64,000 nucleotides of DNA from Paenibacillus borealis (GCF_000758665.1 NZ_CP009285.1:7440001-7504000), one strand, 5' to 3'; shown: positions 41,166 to 51,259, numbered from the stretch's first letter. Notes: generated from the letters alone by a model not told the origin. Program-made: numbers and translations.

Positions 41166-43907
41166 GTGTCGAAACCAGTATACGGTAAAAATGCTGTACA
41201 GTCGAGAAATGTTGAAAAGATATCCAGTTACATATGGGCTTTGGGTATTGGTTTCATTGTGTTTTTGGTTTGGACCCCGTTTCAAGTGGGATTGTTTAAT
41301 GGGCAGCAGATCGACTTCGAGAAGCCGATTTATGTGTCTTCACTGCTGAGCAGCCTCTTGCTGCTGGTATGGATAGGCTTATACTTCACAAAGTTCAAGC
41401 TGGAAGGACAGCGTGACTTGCTGGCTGTGGCCTCGCTGCTGCTTCCCGCTACGTACGCGTTGTCGCTTATTGGCGCTGTTTCGCATTATATGGCGATGAA
41501 CCTGCTGTTTATACAGAGCATGTATGTCGCAATATTCATTATAGCGTTATATCTGCTCCAGCAAAAGCAACTAAATGTTGTCATTCAGAATGCCATTCTG
41601 GCGATTGCGTATTTCATTGTAGGCTTCGGTCTGTTGAACTGGCTTGGAAGCTGGAAATTCGCCGGAGGACTTGTTGGCTGGTTCTCTAATACCGTACGCG
41701 GTGGTAAATATTTGGATGCGGTAATGACAGACTCTAACGGGCTGCGTCTGACTTCCATTTTCCAGTATGCCAACACTTACGCTGCGTTCCTGATGGCTTT
41801 CTTGTTTGTTGCTGTGTTTGCACTCGTCCGCTCTAAAAAATGGTACGGCACATTGACTCACAGTTTCATGCTTGTACCGATTATTGTATCTCTGCTGCTG
41901 ACCCTATCCCGTGGCGGACTCGTAATGCTGCCTGTTGTGTTTATTCTTCTTCTGTTGTTCCTGAAGCCTGCTCAGCAGATTCTGTGGATTATTCATCTTG
42001 CCATTTCTGGTATCGCTGCTCTGCTGGTTACCAGCCCGCTGACTACGCTTGGAACAGAGTTGAATACCACCTTCACTTCGTCAGCCGCGTTAAAGGCCTG
42101 GGCGTACCTGCTTGTGGCCTCAGCGGTTGTTGCAGTTCTTGGCTGGGCGGTTCAGCGATTTGCTTCTCCGCGGTTGCAAGAGAAGCTGGGAAGCTGGGAA
42201 ACACGTAAATTAACAGGGCTGTGGATTCCACTCGGTTCAATCGTTCTTGTAGCTATTGTTGCTTTCCTGCTTATCGGGACAAGCGTACGTAGTATATTAC
42301 CTGATAATATCGAAACACGGCTGGAGAACATTAACTTTAAACAGCATAGTGTACTGGAGCGCATCACTTTTTATAAGGATGCTATGAAGGTTGTTAAGGA
42401 TTATCCGATAATCGGATCCGGCGGCGGAGGCTGGGCTTCCTTATATGAGCATTATCAGAACAACCCTTATGTAAGCCGTCAGGTTCACAATTTCTTCCTT
42501 CAGTATTTGATTGAGGTTGGAATCGTCGGATTTATCGTGTTTATGGGCTTTATCGGTTATATTTTCTACAAATACATCCGCGCTTACCTGAAACGGGACA
42601 AGGACGAGTTCAACAATGGATTCTTCTTCTACATTATCGCTTTATCCATTCTTGTTCACAGTCTGCTGGACTTTAACATGAGTTATGCGTTCATGGGGAT
42701 TCTGGTGTTCATCGGTTTGGCTGGTATGGGAGCGGTTATGGACAACAAGCCTCTGCGCCAGAGCTGGAACAAGGCTGGACTACGCTTCGGGTACTTTGCT
42801 GTGCTGGCCATCGGCTCTGTGTTCCTGCTCTTCCTGTCCATCAGCTACATCGGGTCCAGCAATGCTGCACTCAAAGGTAAAAATCTAGTTAGCGTGAGTC
42901 AATCATACGAAGAGATTAAGACTCCGCTGGTCGAAGCACTGCAGAGTCGTCCTTTCCACCCGGAATCGGCAATCTATCTTGCATCCCTTGACCTGACGGT
43001 CTTTAAACAAACACAAGATGAGCAGTATCTGGCTGAAGCTTATGATGTTCTGAGCCGTGCACTCAAGGATGAGCCTTACAATAAAGATCTACTGAAACAA
43101 TTGATCAGTTACTACGATCTCAAAGGACAAAGTGACCTGGGCTTCAATGTCTACCGCGACAACGCAGATAAATTCAATTGGGACATCGATTGGTATGAGG
43201 CATTGATTAGCCGGGCACAGGCTTTTGCAGCTGCTGCCAATGTGCAAAAAGACGAAGCTAAGAAACAGGAGTACCTGACTGCCGGTCTTGAAGCATACCA
43301 GCATGTGGTTGACGGTGTAGAGCACCTGAAGACTTTGCCGCCTGAACAGCTGCAGGGCCGTCCGTTCTCAATCACGCCAACAATTGCATTGAATGCCGGC
43401 AAGCTGCAAATGCTGTCAGGCCAAGCTGAGCAAGCTGCTGCTACGTTGAAGCTCGGTTTTGCAGACAACTATGCAGATATCGTCAGTAGCACAACACTAT
43501 GGGACACTAACTGGTATAGCTCTCTGATTGCCCGTGCCTTCGAACTGGCACAACAATCCTTCGCTCAGCAGGATGAGGCTAACAAAATCATTCATCTCAA
43601 CATTGGACTGGATGCCTACAATCAAGTGGCATCTGATCTGCAAGGCCAGCCTCTTCCTTCGTCAATCAACTTGAATGCAGGAAAACTCCAGTATATGGCA
43701 GGTCAGGTGCAGGCAGCCGCAGCCACTTTAAAGCTTGCCTTGAGCGATGATTACAGTGATGCAGCCAACCGCGAAGCAGCCCGCTGGTATTTAGCTGCAC
43801 TGAAGAAATCAGAGACCGCGCAAGACCAGACAGTCTATGATAAGCTCATTGCCGCTGATCCTGCAGAGGCTGCAGAGATTGACGTCATTGTGAATACACA
43901 ATACTAA
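41166..43907 (+). CDS. O-antigen ligase/oligosaccharyltransferase-like membrane protein with tandem C-terminal repeats (WsfB-like)
   Basis: 913 residues, GTG start after AAGGAG. About 12 membrane helices fill residues 20-570, with a Wzy/WaaL-type domain: LLTLSRGGLVMLP and the outer loop ...GSGGGGWASLYEHYQ...VSRQVHNFFLQYLIEVGIVG, the H-N-x-FLQ pattern of WaaL-family enzymes. From about 585 a soluble helical, TPR-like region contains two related units of about 105 residues (WYEALISRAQAF and WYSSLIARAFEL; LNAGKLQMLSGQAEQAAATLKL and LNAGKLQYMAGQVQAAAATLKL). Known relatives attach lipid-linked glycan to S-layer protein (WsfB in Paenibacillus alvei). Base composition is chromosomal, unlike the adjoining operon. 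Confidence 0.82.
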   Translation: MSKPVYGKNAVQSRNVEKISSYIWALGIGFIVFLVWTPFQVGLFNGQQIDFEKPIYVSSLLSSLLLLVWIGLYFTKFKLEGQRDLLAVASLLLPATYALSLIGAVSHYMAMNLLFIQSMYVAIFIIALYLLQQKQLNVVIQNAILAIAYFIVGFGLLNWLGSWKFAGGLVGWFSNTVRGGKYLDAVMTDSNGLRLTSIFQYANTYAAFLMAFLFVAVFALVRSKKWYGTLTHSFMLVPIIVSLLLTLSRGGLVMLPVVFILLLLFLKPAQQILWIIHLAISGIAALLVTSPLTTLGTELNTTFTSSAALKAWAYLLVASAVVAVLGWAVQRFASPRLQEKLGSWETRKLTGLWIPLGSIVLVAIVAFLLIGTSVRSILPDNIETRLENINFKQHSVLERITFYKDAMKVVKDYPIIGSGGGGWASLYEHYQNNPYVSRQVHNFFLQYLIEVGIVGFIVFMGFIGYIFYKYIRAYLKRDKDEFNNGFFFYIIALSILVHSLLDFNMSYAFMGILVFIGLAGMGAVMDNKPLRQSWNKAGLRFGYFAVLAIGSVFLLFLSISYIGSSNAALKGKNLVSVSQSYEEIKTPLVEALQSRPFHPESAIYLASLDLTVFKQTQDEQYLAEAYDVLSRALKDEPYNKDLLKQLISYYDLKGQSDLGFNVYRDNADKFNWDIDWYEALISRAQAFAAAANVQKDEAKKQEYLTAGLEAYQHVVDGVEHLKTLPPEQLQGRPFSITPTIALNAGKLQMLSGQAEQAAATLKLGFADNYADIVSSTTLWDTNWYSSLIARAFELAQQSFAQQDEANKIIHLNIGLDAYNQVASDLQGQPLPSSINLNAGKLQYMAGQVQAAAATLKLALSDDYSDAANREAARWYLAALKKSETAQDQTVYDKLIAADPAEAAEIDVIVNTQY

Positions 43908-43942
43908 AACGTTCAAAGGATACACCCTAAGAACGCATAGAG

Positions 43943-43982
43943 AAAAGCGGTCCACTGTCTGGATACAGTGGACCGCTTTTTT
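43943..43982. terminator. Bidirectional terminator between the ligase-like gene and galU
   Basis: Perfect 16-bp stem AAAAGCGGTCCACTGT/ACAGTGGACCGCTTTT with a 6-nt loop and T tail. Confidence 0.92.
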
Positions 43983-44036
43983 ATGATTAAATGATGATAT
44001 TCCACTCAAGATTGTAGTTAATAATGATTCAACCTG

Positions 44037-44924
44037 CTACCTGCTGTACAGCTTTTCTTCATTTTCTATAACCTCTTTAAGATACTGCAACAGCCCTTCT
44101 TTAAGCTCCTCATGCTGAAGCGCATAATGGATGCTCGTCTGAATGAAGCCCATTTTCTCGCCCACATCATGACGTTTGCCTTCGAAATCATACGCAATAA
44201 TCCGCTCTACTTCGCTCAAGCGGGAGATAGCATCCGTAAGCTGAATCTCTCCACCTACCCCCACCTGCTGCTCACCAAGCATATCGAAGATACGCGGAGT
44301 CAGGATATAGCGTCCCAGAATAGCGAGATTCGATGGAGCATCTTCTCTCTTCGGCTTTTCGACTAGCCGGTTGGCCTTGTATACACGTTCTGCTAATTCA
44401 GTTCCATCCACCAGTCCATACCGGGAAACCTCTTCCCATGGCACCTGCTGAACTCCCACAATAGAGGATTTGTACTGATCGTACACATCAATCATCTGCT
44501 TGAGACAAGGCTTGTCCGACTCTACAATATCATCCCCAAGCAGAACGGCGAAAGGTTCATTGCCGATGAATTTACGTGCGCACCAGATGGCATGGCCCAG
44601 GCCACGGGGTTCTTTTTGACGGATGTAGTGGATATCGGCCATTTCCGAGGATTTACGTACCGATTCCAGTAGCTCCCACTTCTGTTTCTCAGCCAGGTTG
44701 AACTCCAATTCAAACGAATTGTCAAAGTGGTCTTCAATGGCACGCTTGCCTTTCCCGGTCACAATGATGATATCTTCAATCCCGGAAGCAACCGCTTCTT
44801 CAACAATATATTGGATCGTCGGTTTGTCTACAATCGGCAGCATTTCTTTGGGCATCGCTTTGGTCGCGGGCAGAAAGCGGGTACCCAGACCAGCCGCGGG
44901 AATAATGGCTTTACGGATCTTCAT
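44037..44924 (-). CDS. galU: UTP-glucose-1-phosphate uridylyltransferase
   Basis: 295 residues, ATG after AAGGAG. Nucleotidyltransferase signature [22 protein letters not shown] with catalytic Lys, then [27 protein letters not shown] and [13 protein letters not shown]. Known role: makes UDP-glucose for glycans, teichoic acid and glycolipids (GtaB in Bacillus). Its position at the edge of the glycan locus matches gtaB in known S-layer glycosylation clusters. Confidence 0.95.
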   Translation of the reverse strand: MKIRKAIIPAAGLGTRFLPATKAMPKEMLPIVDKPTIQYIVEEAVASGIEDIIIVTGKGKRAIEDHFDNSFELEFNLAEKQKWELLESVRKSSEMADIHYIRQKEPRGLGHAIWCARKFIGNEPFAVLLGDDIVESDKPCLKQMIDVYDQYKSSIVGVQQVPWEEVSRYGLVDGTELAERVYKANRLVEKPKREDAPSNLAILGRYILTPRIFDMLGEQQVGVGGEIQLTDAISRLSEVERIIAYDFEGKRHDVGEKMGFIQTSIHYALQHEELKEGLLQYLKEVIENEEKLYSR

Positions 44925-45094
44925 GACATAGCTCCTTCTGGCTTCTTGTTTTCACCACTAATTTCTTATAGAAAAATGGCATATTTGATTCAATTATAGC
45001 AGTTATAGCAGAATATTGGCAGGGTGATTGTGTTGCATAGTGTGCATCTGGGATTCAGTTTTTTTGTTAGAAGGGACGCTTTCAATTGATAGTC

Positions 45095-45153
45095 AAAAAA
45101 GAGGCCAGCCTGTTCCGAAGATTATAAATTGAGACTTCGGAATAAGCTGGCCT
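45095..45153 (-). terminator. Terminator of the U32 gene
   Basis: Minus-strand stem AGGCCAGC...TTCCGAAG/CTTCGGAA...GCTGGCCT followed by CTTTTTT. Confidence 0.85.
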
Positions 45154-45171
45154 GTATACAGTTATTACTTC

Positions 45172-47691
45172 TTACTTCGCATTAACTAACTGCCCGCGTG
45201 TTACCCCAAGCTGGTTGGTGGCCTTCAGGCTCTTCCAAACCTGCGTTCCGGAGATTTCACCACGCAAAGCGCGACTGTAAAGGCTAATGACCTCAGCTAC
45301 CTGCTCCGGTGTTTCCTCCAAGAACTCTATTCGGAAAGAAGATACGCCAAGCTCACGGAAGTGATTCAGGTATTCAGCGCCTGACTGTTCAACGGCGTTA
45401 TAGACAGTGTTGCGGCAGCCTTCGTCTACACGGACAGGATGGGACATGCCGATCCGGTCCTGCAGCGAAGCACGCTGCTCCTCGCAAGGACGGCCACAGT
45501 TCGTGTAGTCAGTACCTTCACTCATGAAGGTGCAGTATACGCAGTGCTCAGTGTGGAACATCGGCAGATGCTGGTGAATAACAACCTCCATCCGCGAGGT
45601 GTCGCTGTGTCCGAGCAGATCAACCATCTGCTGGATGTTCAGGTCATACGACGGTGTCACCACATCACAGCCGGCATTCAGGAACAGATCAACTGCTCTG
45701 TGGTTGGCGATATTCAGCGAGAAATCGCCGATCAGCCGGGGATGCACAGCATCCGGATGCTCCATCCGGTGGCGCAGGTAATAATACAGCGCGCCGGTAT
45801 TGCGCACCAGCACAGCATCCGGCTGCAGCCGCAGGATGTTGGCATGGTAGCCGTTCTCGTTCGGCATATGGATGCGCGGTGTAGCCAGCGTGATGCTGGC
45901 CCCTACAGCCCGCACAGCGTCTACTGCCGCCGGGAACTGCTTGATGAACTCGAAATCGGCGTAAATGCTCGTCACGCTGGCTTCGAGCGCAGCCTGCACC
46001 TGCGGCAGGCTGCGGCACAGCGCGGTGAGCTCCGCTTCACCGCGCGCCTCTGCGGCGCCCCTGCGGGAGGCGCCGCCGTAGACCTCTACCTCCCGTTTCA
46101 CATACACGGGAGGCTTCGGGCGCTCGCCTGCAAGCAGCTCCACCGCCTGGCGGCGGATGCTGTTCAGCTCGCGCATGGGCACAATCACGTCGCCTTGCAG
46201 ATGCGACTCCAGCGCTTCAAGCTGGAATACGGTTCCGCCCAGGCGGCCGAATTGTTCTTCCAGCAGCGCGGTATCCATCGGACGCTTCTGCGCTGTCTCC
46301 AGCGCGAGCTCCGAATCCACACGGACGGTTACCTTCTTCTGAATGTCCGTCCACCAAGTCGTCAGCTTCCCACCGGCGCAGCCTTGCACTCTCACATGAA
46401 CCGGGAAGACCCGGTACGGCTTCTCGGTCTCGTAAGACTGCCGCAGCGCCTTGTCGAGTGCCGGATCATTCGTCTTCCAGATGCGGTCACCCACATGCAG
46501 ACGGCGCAGATCCACGTCATTACGGCCAGGCACGATGTCGATGATCCAGCCTTCTCCGGCTTCGCCCTCCAGCTTGACCCCTTTACGGCGCAGATCATAG
46601 ACGCGGCCGCCTTCTTCCTTCTTGGTCGGATCTCCGGCATCGAACACAATTCCGTCTCCGCGCTTAAGCGGGGCATGAATACGGCAGACCACGCCATCGC
46701 GCAGAATCTGCTCAACCGTTCCCATGTACACACCCCGGCTTTTCGGGAAGGTGCCATCGACTAATTTTTTATTATTAGTTCCGTCCAGGAAACCATGGGT
46801 GAAGCCGCGCGAGAAGCTCTGCTGCAGTTCACGCATGTCCTCCTTCGAGGTAGGTGTCCAGTTGCCGTCAAAATACTTATCAATCGCCTTACGGTATTTG
46901 CTGACCACATTTGCTACGTATTCCGGAGTCTTGAGCCGGCCTTCAATTTTGAAAGAGGTCACTCCTGCTTCAATCAGTTCAGGCATCAGATCAATAGCAG
47001 CAAGATCTTTCGGGGACAGCAGATAGGTTACATCACCCATCGGTTTCACTTCTCCATCTACCATCAGGTCATACGGCAGGCGGCAGGCCTGAGCGCATTC
47101 TCCGCGGTTCGCAGAGCGTCCGCCCCACATTTCGGAAGTCAGACACTGTCCGGAGTAGGATACACAAAGCGCACCATGCACGAAGACTTCCATCGGCAGG
47201 CGGGCTTGTTCGCCAATCGTGCGGATCTGCTTCAGATTATTTTCACGGCCAAGGACTACACGCTCCAGCCCCCAAGGCTTCGTGAATTCCACCGCTTCCG
47301 GTGAAGTGATCGTCATTTGCGTAGAGCCGTGAATCGGGAAGTCCGGTGAGATCTCACGAATCATTTGGACCAGACCCAAATCCTGTACTATAACCGCATC
47401 CACACCGGCATCTACGCAGGCATCGATCAGTTCTTTTGCATCCGGCAGCTCATTCTCAAACACCAGTATATTAAAGGTCAGAAACCCCTTCACTCCATAG
47501 CTGTGCAGAAATGCCATAATCTCCGGCAGCTCGTCCATACGGAAGTTGTTGGCTCTGGCCCGTGCATTGAATTTCTCTACGCCAAAAAAGACAGCATCCG
47601 CCCCGTTCGCCACTGCTGCACGCATGCAGTCCCAGTCTCCCGCCGGAGCCAGCAGCTCCACGTCTTCTCTGCGTAATCCTTGCTCTTTCAT
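45172..47691 (-). CDS. U32 family protein, RNA C5-hydroxylase (RlhA/TrhP) type
   Basis: 839 residues, ATG after GGGAGG. N-terminal U32 domain: ELLAPAGDWDCMRAAVANGADAVFFG, VHGALCVSYSGQCL and the cysteine cluster SANRGECAQACRLPY. A central DUF3656-like domain (about 380-560) follows, then a second U32-like C-terminal part with HCVYCTF and NCGRPCEEQ. Despite the family name peptidase U32, characterised members (RlhA on 23S rRNA C2501; TrhP on tRNA U34) hydroxylate RNA using prephenate-derived and iron-sulfur chemistry. The two-domain layout fits RlhA best; target not shown. Monocistronic. Confidence 0.82.
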   Translation of the reverse strand: MKEQGLRREDVELLAPAGDWDCMRAAVANGADAVFFGVEKFNARARANNFRMDELPEIMAFLHSYGVKGFLTFNILVFENELPDAKELIDACVDAGVDAVIVQDLGLVQMIREISPDFPIHGSTQMTITSPEAVEFTKPWGLERVVLGRENNLKQIRTIGEQARLPMEVFVHGALCVSYSGQCLTSEMWGGRSANRGECAQACRLPYDLMVDGEVKPMGDVTYLLSPKDLAAIDLMPELIEAGVTSFKIEGRLKTPEYVANVVSKYRKAIDKYFDGNWTPTSKEDMRELQQSFSRGFTHGFLDGTNNKKLVDGTFPKSRGVYMGTVEQILRDGVVCRIHAPLKRGDGIVFDAGDPTKKEEGGRVYDLRRKGVKLEGEAGEGWIIDIVPGRNDVDLRRLHVGDRIWKTNDPALDKALRQSYETEKPYRVFPVHVRVQGCAGGKLTTWWTDIQKKVTVRVDSELALETAQKRPMDTALLEEQFGRLGGTVFQLEALESHLQGDVIVPMRELNSIRRQAVELLAGERPKPPVYVKREVEVYGGASRRGAAEARGEAELTALCRSLPQVQAALEASVTSIYADFEFIKQFPAAVDAVRAVGASITLATPRIHMPNENGYHANILRLQPDAVLVRNTGALYYYLRHRMEHPDAVHPRLIGDFSLNIANHRAVDLFLNAGCDVVTPSYDLNIQQMVDLLGHSDTSRMEVVIHQHLPMFHTEHCVYCTFMSEGTDYTNCGRPCEEQRASLQDRIGMSHPVRVDEGCRNTVYNAVEQSGAEYLNHFRELGVSSFRIEFLEETPEQVAEVISLYSRALRGEISGTQVWKSLKATNQLGVTRGQLVNAK

Positions 47692-47942
47692 TTATATCCT
47701 CCCAAGCCGCCTGTTCGGCGGGTCATTTACAGCTTTTTAACTTATTAATTGTATCAAATATCACACCTCTGCGCCATCGAAATGGCAAGAATTATATGAA
47801 TAATAGGAGGACAGAAGCATCCATGCTGCTTTTTTTCTTTTACATCGCAATTCTCCAGTGCACGAAATACCGTCCGGCTGTAATAAATCATATCTTTTCC
47901 ATGATTCTACACTATCCTCAAGCTCTTTCCCTTACAGAAAAA

Positions 47943-47975
47943 AACGCCCCGCTGCCTACCGGCAACCGAGACGTT
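47943..47975 (-). terminator. Terminator of the copper-amine-oxidase-domain gene
   Basis: Minus-strand hairpin AACGTCTCGGTTGCC/GGCAGCGGGGCGTT with TTTTTT after it. The rest of the gene-free stretch 47692-47992 shows nothing definite. Confidence 0.75.
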
Positions 47976-47992
47976 CTTCGTACGAGCTACTT

Positions 47993-49930
47993 TTACGCTA
48001 AGAATAAACTATGAGGATTCCCCCACCCAAACGACCCCAACACCCTCTCCAGCACCGCCTGCTGGCTGGCCGTTGCATTCGCATCATTTAGCGTGACCGT
48101 GATCGTGAACACCACATCATTTTTGCTGAAAATGATGTTTCGCGTGCTCACCGGGATGCTGTTCTTGGTTTGTTGTACAGTGAGGATCGTGGCAGGCACT
48201 CCCGCAAAGGTGGTTTCCTCCACGCTTTTCACCTGCGGCCCTTTCGGGTCTTTTTTGGTGTTCTGGTAATAGCTCTGCAGTTGGCTGACGGCATATTCCA
48301 TGGTAACATCCGGACTGGCATAAATCTGGAACCGTCCGCCGGTGAAGCGGTATTCCACGGTCTGACTCTCAAATATATCCTGATACGGCGTCCACAGACG
48401 CGGAATATCAATGCTGTAGCCGTAAGCCTTGGAGCGCTTAGTGACTGATTTGGTGCTAAGCAGCGCGTAATCATCGGTTTCCAGACGGCCAAAGTTCTCC
48501 TTGATCTGGGTGAAATCAATATCTATCGAGTTTAGCACATCCGTGAACCGCGCCTTGTCGCTGTCCTGTCCTGACTCTGTCCGGTATTCAAAATAGTAGC
48601 GGTAGCCGTTCTTCAGCAGCAAAATCTGATATTCCGTACTCCAGCCGTTGCCTGGATTGAGTCCCATTTCATTGATCAATACCGGCTCACCGGAGACTTT
48701 GCCTGCTATGCTGTCCTTCAGAGTATAAGCTTCGGTTACATAGGTGTCACGCAGCTGCGCCTCCAGTTCCCGGCTCCAGCTCTCGAGCGTCGAGCCCGCA
48801 GGTGCGGAGCTCACTTTTACACGCAGATAGCTACCCTGCTTGCTCTCATAATATAAATGCTGGTCATCCACACTCCAGTCTGCCGGCACCAGCAGCGAGA
48901 TGCCATAATCTTCGTTGTATCCTTCGCGCAGTCCGTTGGTGACTGTGGAGAGATCGCGAATGCTTTTGTCGGAAGAATTATATGAAGTTTGAAAAGAGTC
49001 CAGCAACACCGCATATTGATCCAGGTCTTTATAGTTCACCGCGTTATCATCCGTCAGATAGACCTCATACAGCCTGCCGCCGGCATAATATTGTCTGCCC
49101 TCCCATAGCGCTCCGCTGGAATCCTTGCTGACTATCCGGGCGTAAGGAACCTTGGCTCCAGGTACAACCTTCCGGTCCAGCACAGTCTCCCCGCCTTCCT
49201 CCGACGATCGCACCAGATTCTCCAGCAGCCCTTCCGGATCCAGCGGCACCTCAAGCGCCGAAGCATGGACCTCCAGATAATAATCATTTTCTGCACTCAT
49301 AAAAGTCGCTACACTCTCATTGTCCCCGCTGTCACCCACAACAAGTCCGGGCGGGTAGTTCATGCTCCACTCAAAATAACTGTTGCCGATCCGGGTTTTG
49401 CCGACATCACTGTCGATGCCGCTCTCCGGTTCGGCTGCCGCCTCCTTCTCCGAAGGAGTAAGTGTAACCAGCAAGCCTCCGCCATCTGCCGCAGTAACCC
49501 GCGCGCCGAGCACTCCGGTCACGAACCGCAGGGGCACCATCAGCACACCGGAAACCATACGCGGCGGCGCAGCAAGCTTTATTTTGACGCCATCCTTCCA
49601 GGCAGTAGTGCTTCCTATCGTCATTGCTCCGGTGTGCGGGCCGTACATGACCTTCACCACATCGCTTCCTTCCAGGGAGACGGTGCTGCCGAATGCTTTT
49701 TTGAAAATCCCCAGCGGTACCATGACCGCCCCGCTCTCCGTAAACGGCTTCTGAATCGCTATCGGCTCCCCGTTAACCGTTGCGGAGGTACTGCCCACTT
49801 TCAGGCTTAGCTTAAGTAATGCACCTTCCGCCGCATAAGCATCCCCGGCCGGAAATATGGCCAGCAGCAATAGAAATACCAGCATGACAGACAGTCCGCG
49901 GGGTATATATTTTAACCCTAATCGCCGCAT
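47993..49930 (-). CDS. Secreted protein with copper amine oxidase N-terminal (stalk) domain
   Basis: 645 residues from the ATG at 49930, which lies just after the htrA stop and has AGGA upstream; longer in-frame starts overlap htrA. A signal peptide (basic RRLGLKYIPRG, hydrophobic core, AYA-A cleavage) is followed by a stalk domain of the copper-amine-oxidase N-terminal type (VNGEPIAIQKPFTESGAVMVPL ... VPLRFVTGVLGARV, about 45-155). The remaining 450 residues have three PsbP-like or repeat-like segments with similar YGxxIxxPxxW beginnings (YGISLLVPADW, YGYSIDIPRLW, SYFEWSMNYP). Surface or periplasmic-space protein of unknown role, coupled to the HtrA-like protease. Confidence 0.75.
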   Translation of the reverse strand: MRRLGLKYIPRGLSVMLVFLLLLAIFPAGDAYAAEGALLKLSLKVGSTSATVNGEPIAIQKPFTESGAVMVPLGIFKKAFGSTVSLEGSDVVKVMYGPHTGAMTIGSTTAWKDGVKIKLAAPPRMVSGVLMVPLRFVTGVLGARVTAADGGGLLVTLTPSEKEAAAEPESGIDSDVGKTRIGNSYFEWSMNYPPGLVVGDSGDNESVATFMSAENDYYLEVHASALEVPLDPEGLLENLVRSSEEGGETVLDRKVVPGAKVPYARIVSKDSSGALWEGRQYYAGGRLYEVYLTDDNAVNYKDLDQYAVLLDSFQTSYNSSDKSIRDLSTVTNGLREGYNEDYGISLLVPADWSVDDQHLYYESKQGSYLRVKVSSAPAGSTLESWSRELEAQLRDTYVTEAYTLKDSIAGKVSGEPVLINEMGLNPGNGWSTEYQILLLKNGYRYYFEYRTESGQDSDKARFTDVLNSIDIDFTQIKENFGRLETDDYALLSTKSVTKRSKAYGYSIDIPRLWTPYQDIFESQTVEYRFTGGRFQIYASPDVTMEYAVSQLQSYYQNTKKDPKGPQVKSVEETTFAGVPATILTVQQTKNSIPVSTRNIIFSKNDVVFTITVTLNDANATASQQAVLERVLGSFGWGNPHSLFLA

Positions 49931-49949
49931 CCCTGTTCCTGAAAGCCTT

Positions 49950-51095
49950 CTACTCTTCCGCCTGAGCATCGTCATCCACCTCCGCCTCTTCCGCATTCAC
50001 CAGAGGATCACCTTGGCCAAGGACCAGGCTTCTGGCGACGATATCGCCGTCACTTTGCATGAGCAGCTTGACCACTGCACCCGGCTTGTATTGCTTGAAC
50101 CATTCGTTAATATCCACAAGCGACGTGACCCGGTGGCCGTCTATCGCATACAGCACATCTCCCTCGGCAATCCCCGCCTTACGCGCTTCTGTAGTGACTA
50201 CCTTCGTAACCGTTAAAGGCTCCTGCGTAGGCAGCCCCACAATCACGGGCCAGCTCTCCTCCAGTTCAACTCCGAGACTCGGGCGGCGGACTTCACCGTA
50301 TTTGAGCAGCTGATTCATAATATACTGCACCGTATCGGCCGGAATGGAGAAGCCCATATTTTCCACGCCTACTGCCGCATATTTCAAGCTGTTGACCCCG
50401 AGAATCTCACCCTTCATGCTGACCAGCGGACCTCCGCTGTTACCGGGGTTGATCGCAGTATCGCTCTGAATCAGCCGGTAAGCCGCATCCACCGAACGGT
50501 TGAGACCGCTGATCACTCCCACTGTAGCCGAATTTCTGAGGGAGAACGAAATAGGTGTGCCGATCGCTATGACCTTCTCTCCAACTTGTATGCCTGCTGA
50601 GCTGGTGGCGAACTTTGCCGGCTTCAGGGATTTAGCCTTAATCTTGATTAGAGCGAGGTCACTCAACTCATCCATATATGTATCTGTGATGTTATAGCTT
50701 GTACCGTCTGAGGTAACCACTACTGCATTCTGCAACCCTGTCATGACGTGGGCATTGGTAATGATCCACCCGTCCGCTTTGACGATAATCCCGGAGCCGT
50801 GTGTCAGATTGTAGCGGTCATCCGGGCCTCCAGGCTCACCACTGGCTTTCCCGATAATGCCCACAACCGATGGTGACACAGCGCGGATGATTTGCGGTAC
50901 CGGATCAACTGCGGGCTTAGCCATTTGCTCCTTGTTAACGGGTTTGACTCCGCCTACTTCTCCAGCCGTTACAGAACCTGCCCCTCCGTACACCGCACTA
51001 AGTGCAGACAGCGGGCTGCCTGTGAATCCCGACAATAGCAATCCGCACAACAGCACAACACCGCTCCGGGCAACTGCATTCTTTCTCCCGTTCAT
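49950..51095 (-). CDS. HtrA/DegP-like serine protease with PDZ domain
   Basis: 381 residues from the ATG at 51095, chosen for AAAGGGGG upstream. Signal peptide or anchor (about 12-32), then a trypsin-like domain with catalytic His116 (TNAHV), Asp146 (SDLALIK) and Ser220 (GNSGGP), and a PDZ domain (about 270-355, EARKAGIAEGDVLYAIDG). Short acidic tail. Known relatives degrade misfolded exported proteins. Followed 19 bp on by the stalk-domain surface protein, which may be a substrate or partner (inference). Confidence 0.9.
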   Translation of the reverse strand: MNGRKNAVARSGVVLLCGLLLSGFTGSPLSALSAVYGGAGSVTAGEVGGVKPVNKEQMAKPAVDPVPQIIRAVSPSVVGIIGKASGEPGGPDDRYNLTHGSGIIVKADGWIITNAHVMTGLQNAVVVTSDGTSYNITDTYMDELSDLALIKIKAKSLKPAKFATSSAGIQVGEKVIAIGTPISFSLRNSATVGVISGLNRSVDAAYRLIQSDTAINPGNSGGPLVSMKGEILGVNSLKYAAVGVENMGFSIPADTVQYIMNQLLKYGEVRRPSLGVELEESWPVIVGLPTQEPLTVTKVVTTEARKAGIAEGDVLYAIDGHRVTSLVDINEWFKQYKPGAVVKLLMQSDGDIVARSLVLGQGDPLVNAEEAEVDDDAQAEE

Positions 51096-51179
51096 CGCCT
51101 TCCCCCTTTCTCCTGCACAGCTGATTCTTGTACAACACGATTTCCATTGCTCATAGCACATGAATTATATTTTGTAAAA

Positions 51180-51223
51180 AAAGACGCCTTTAGGGTCGCC
51201 GGGTGGCGGGTAAAGGTGTCTTT
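51180..51223 (-). terminator. Terminator of the small membrane protein gene
   Basis: Minus-strand stem AAAGACACCTTTA/TAAAGGCGTCTTT with T tail. Confidence 0.82.
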
Positions 51224-51259
51224 GGAAGACCTTGCTTCTGAAGTTAGTTGTGCCTGAGC

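Noticed and set aside
45439..46764. 441-codon + strand frame opposite the U32 gene
   Set aside because: Antisense to strongly conserved U32 codons; Gln/His/Leu-rich composition typical of a shadow frame.
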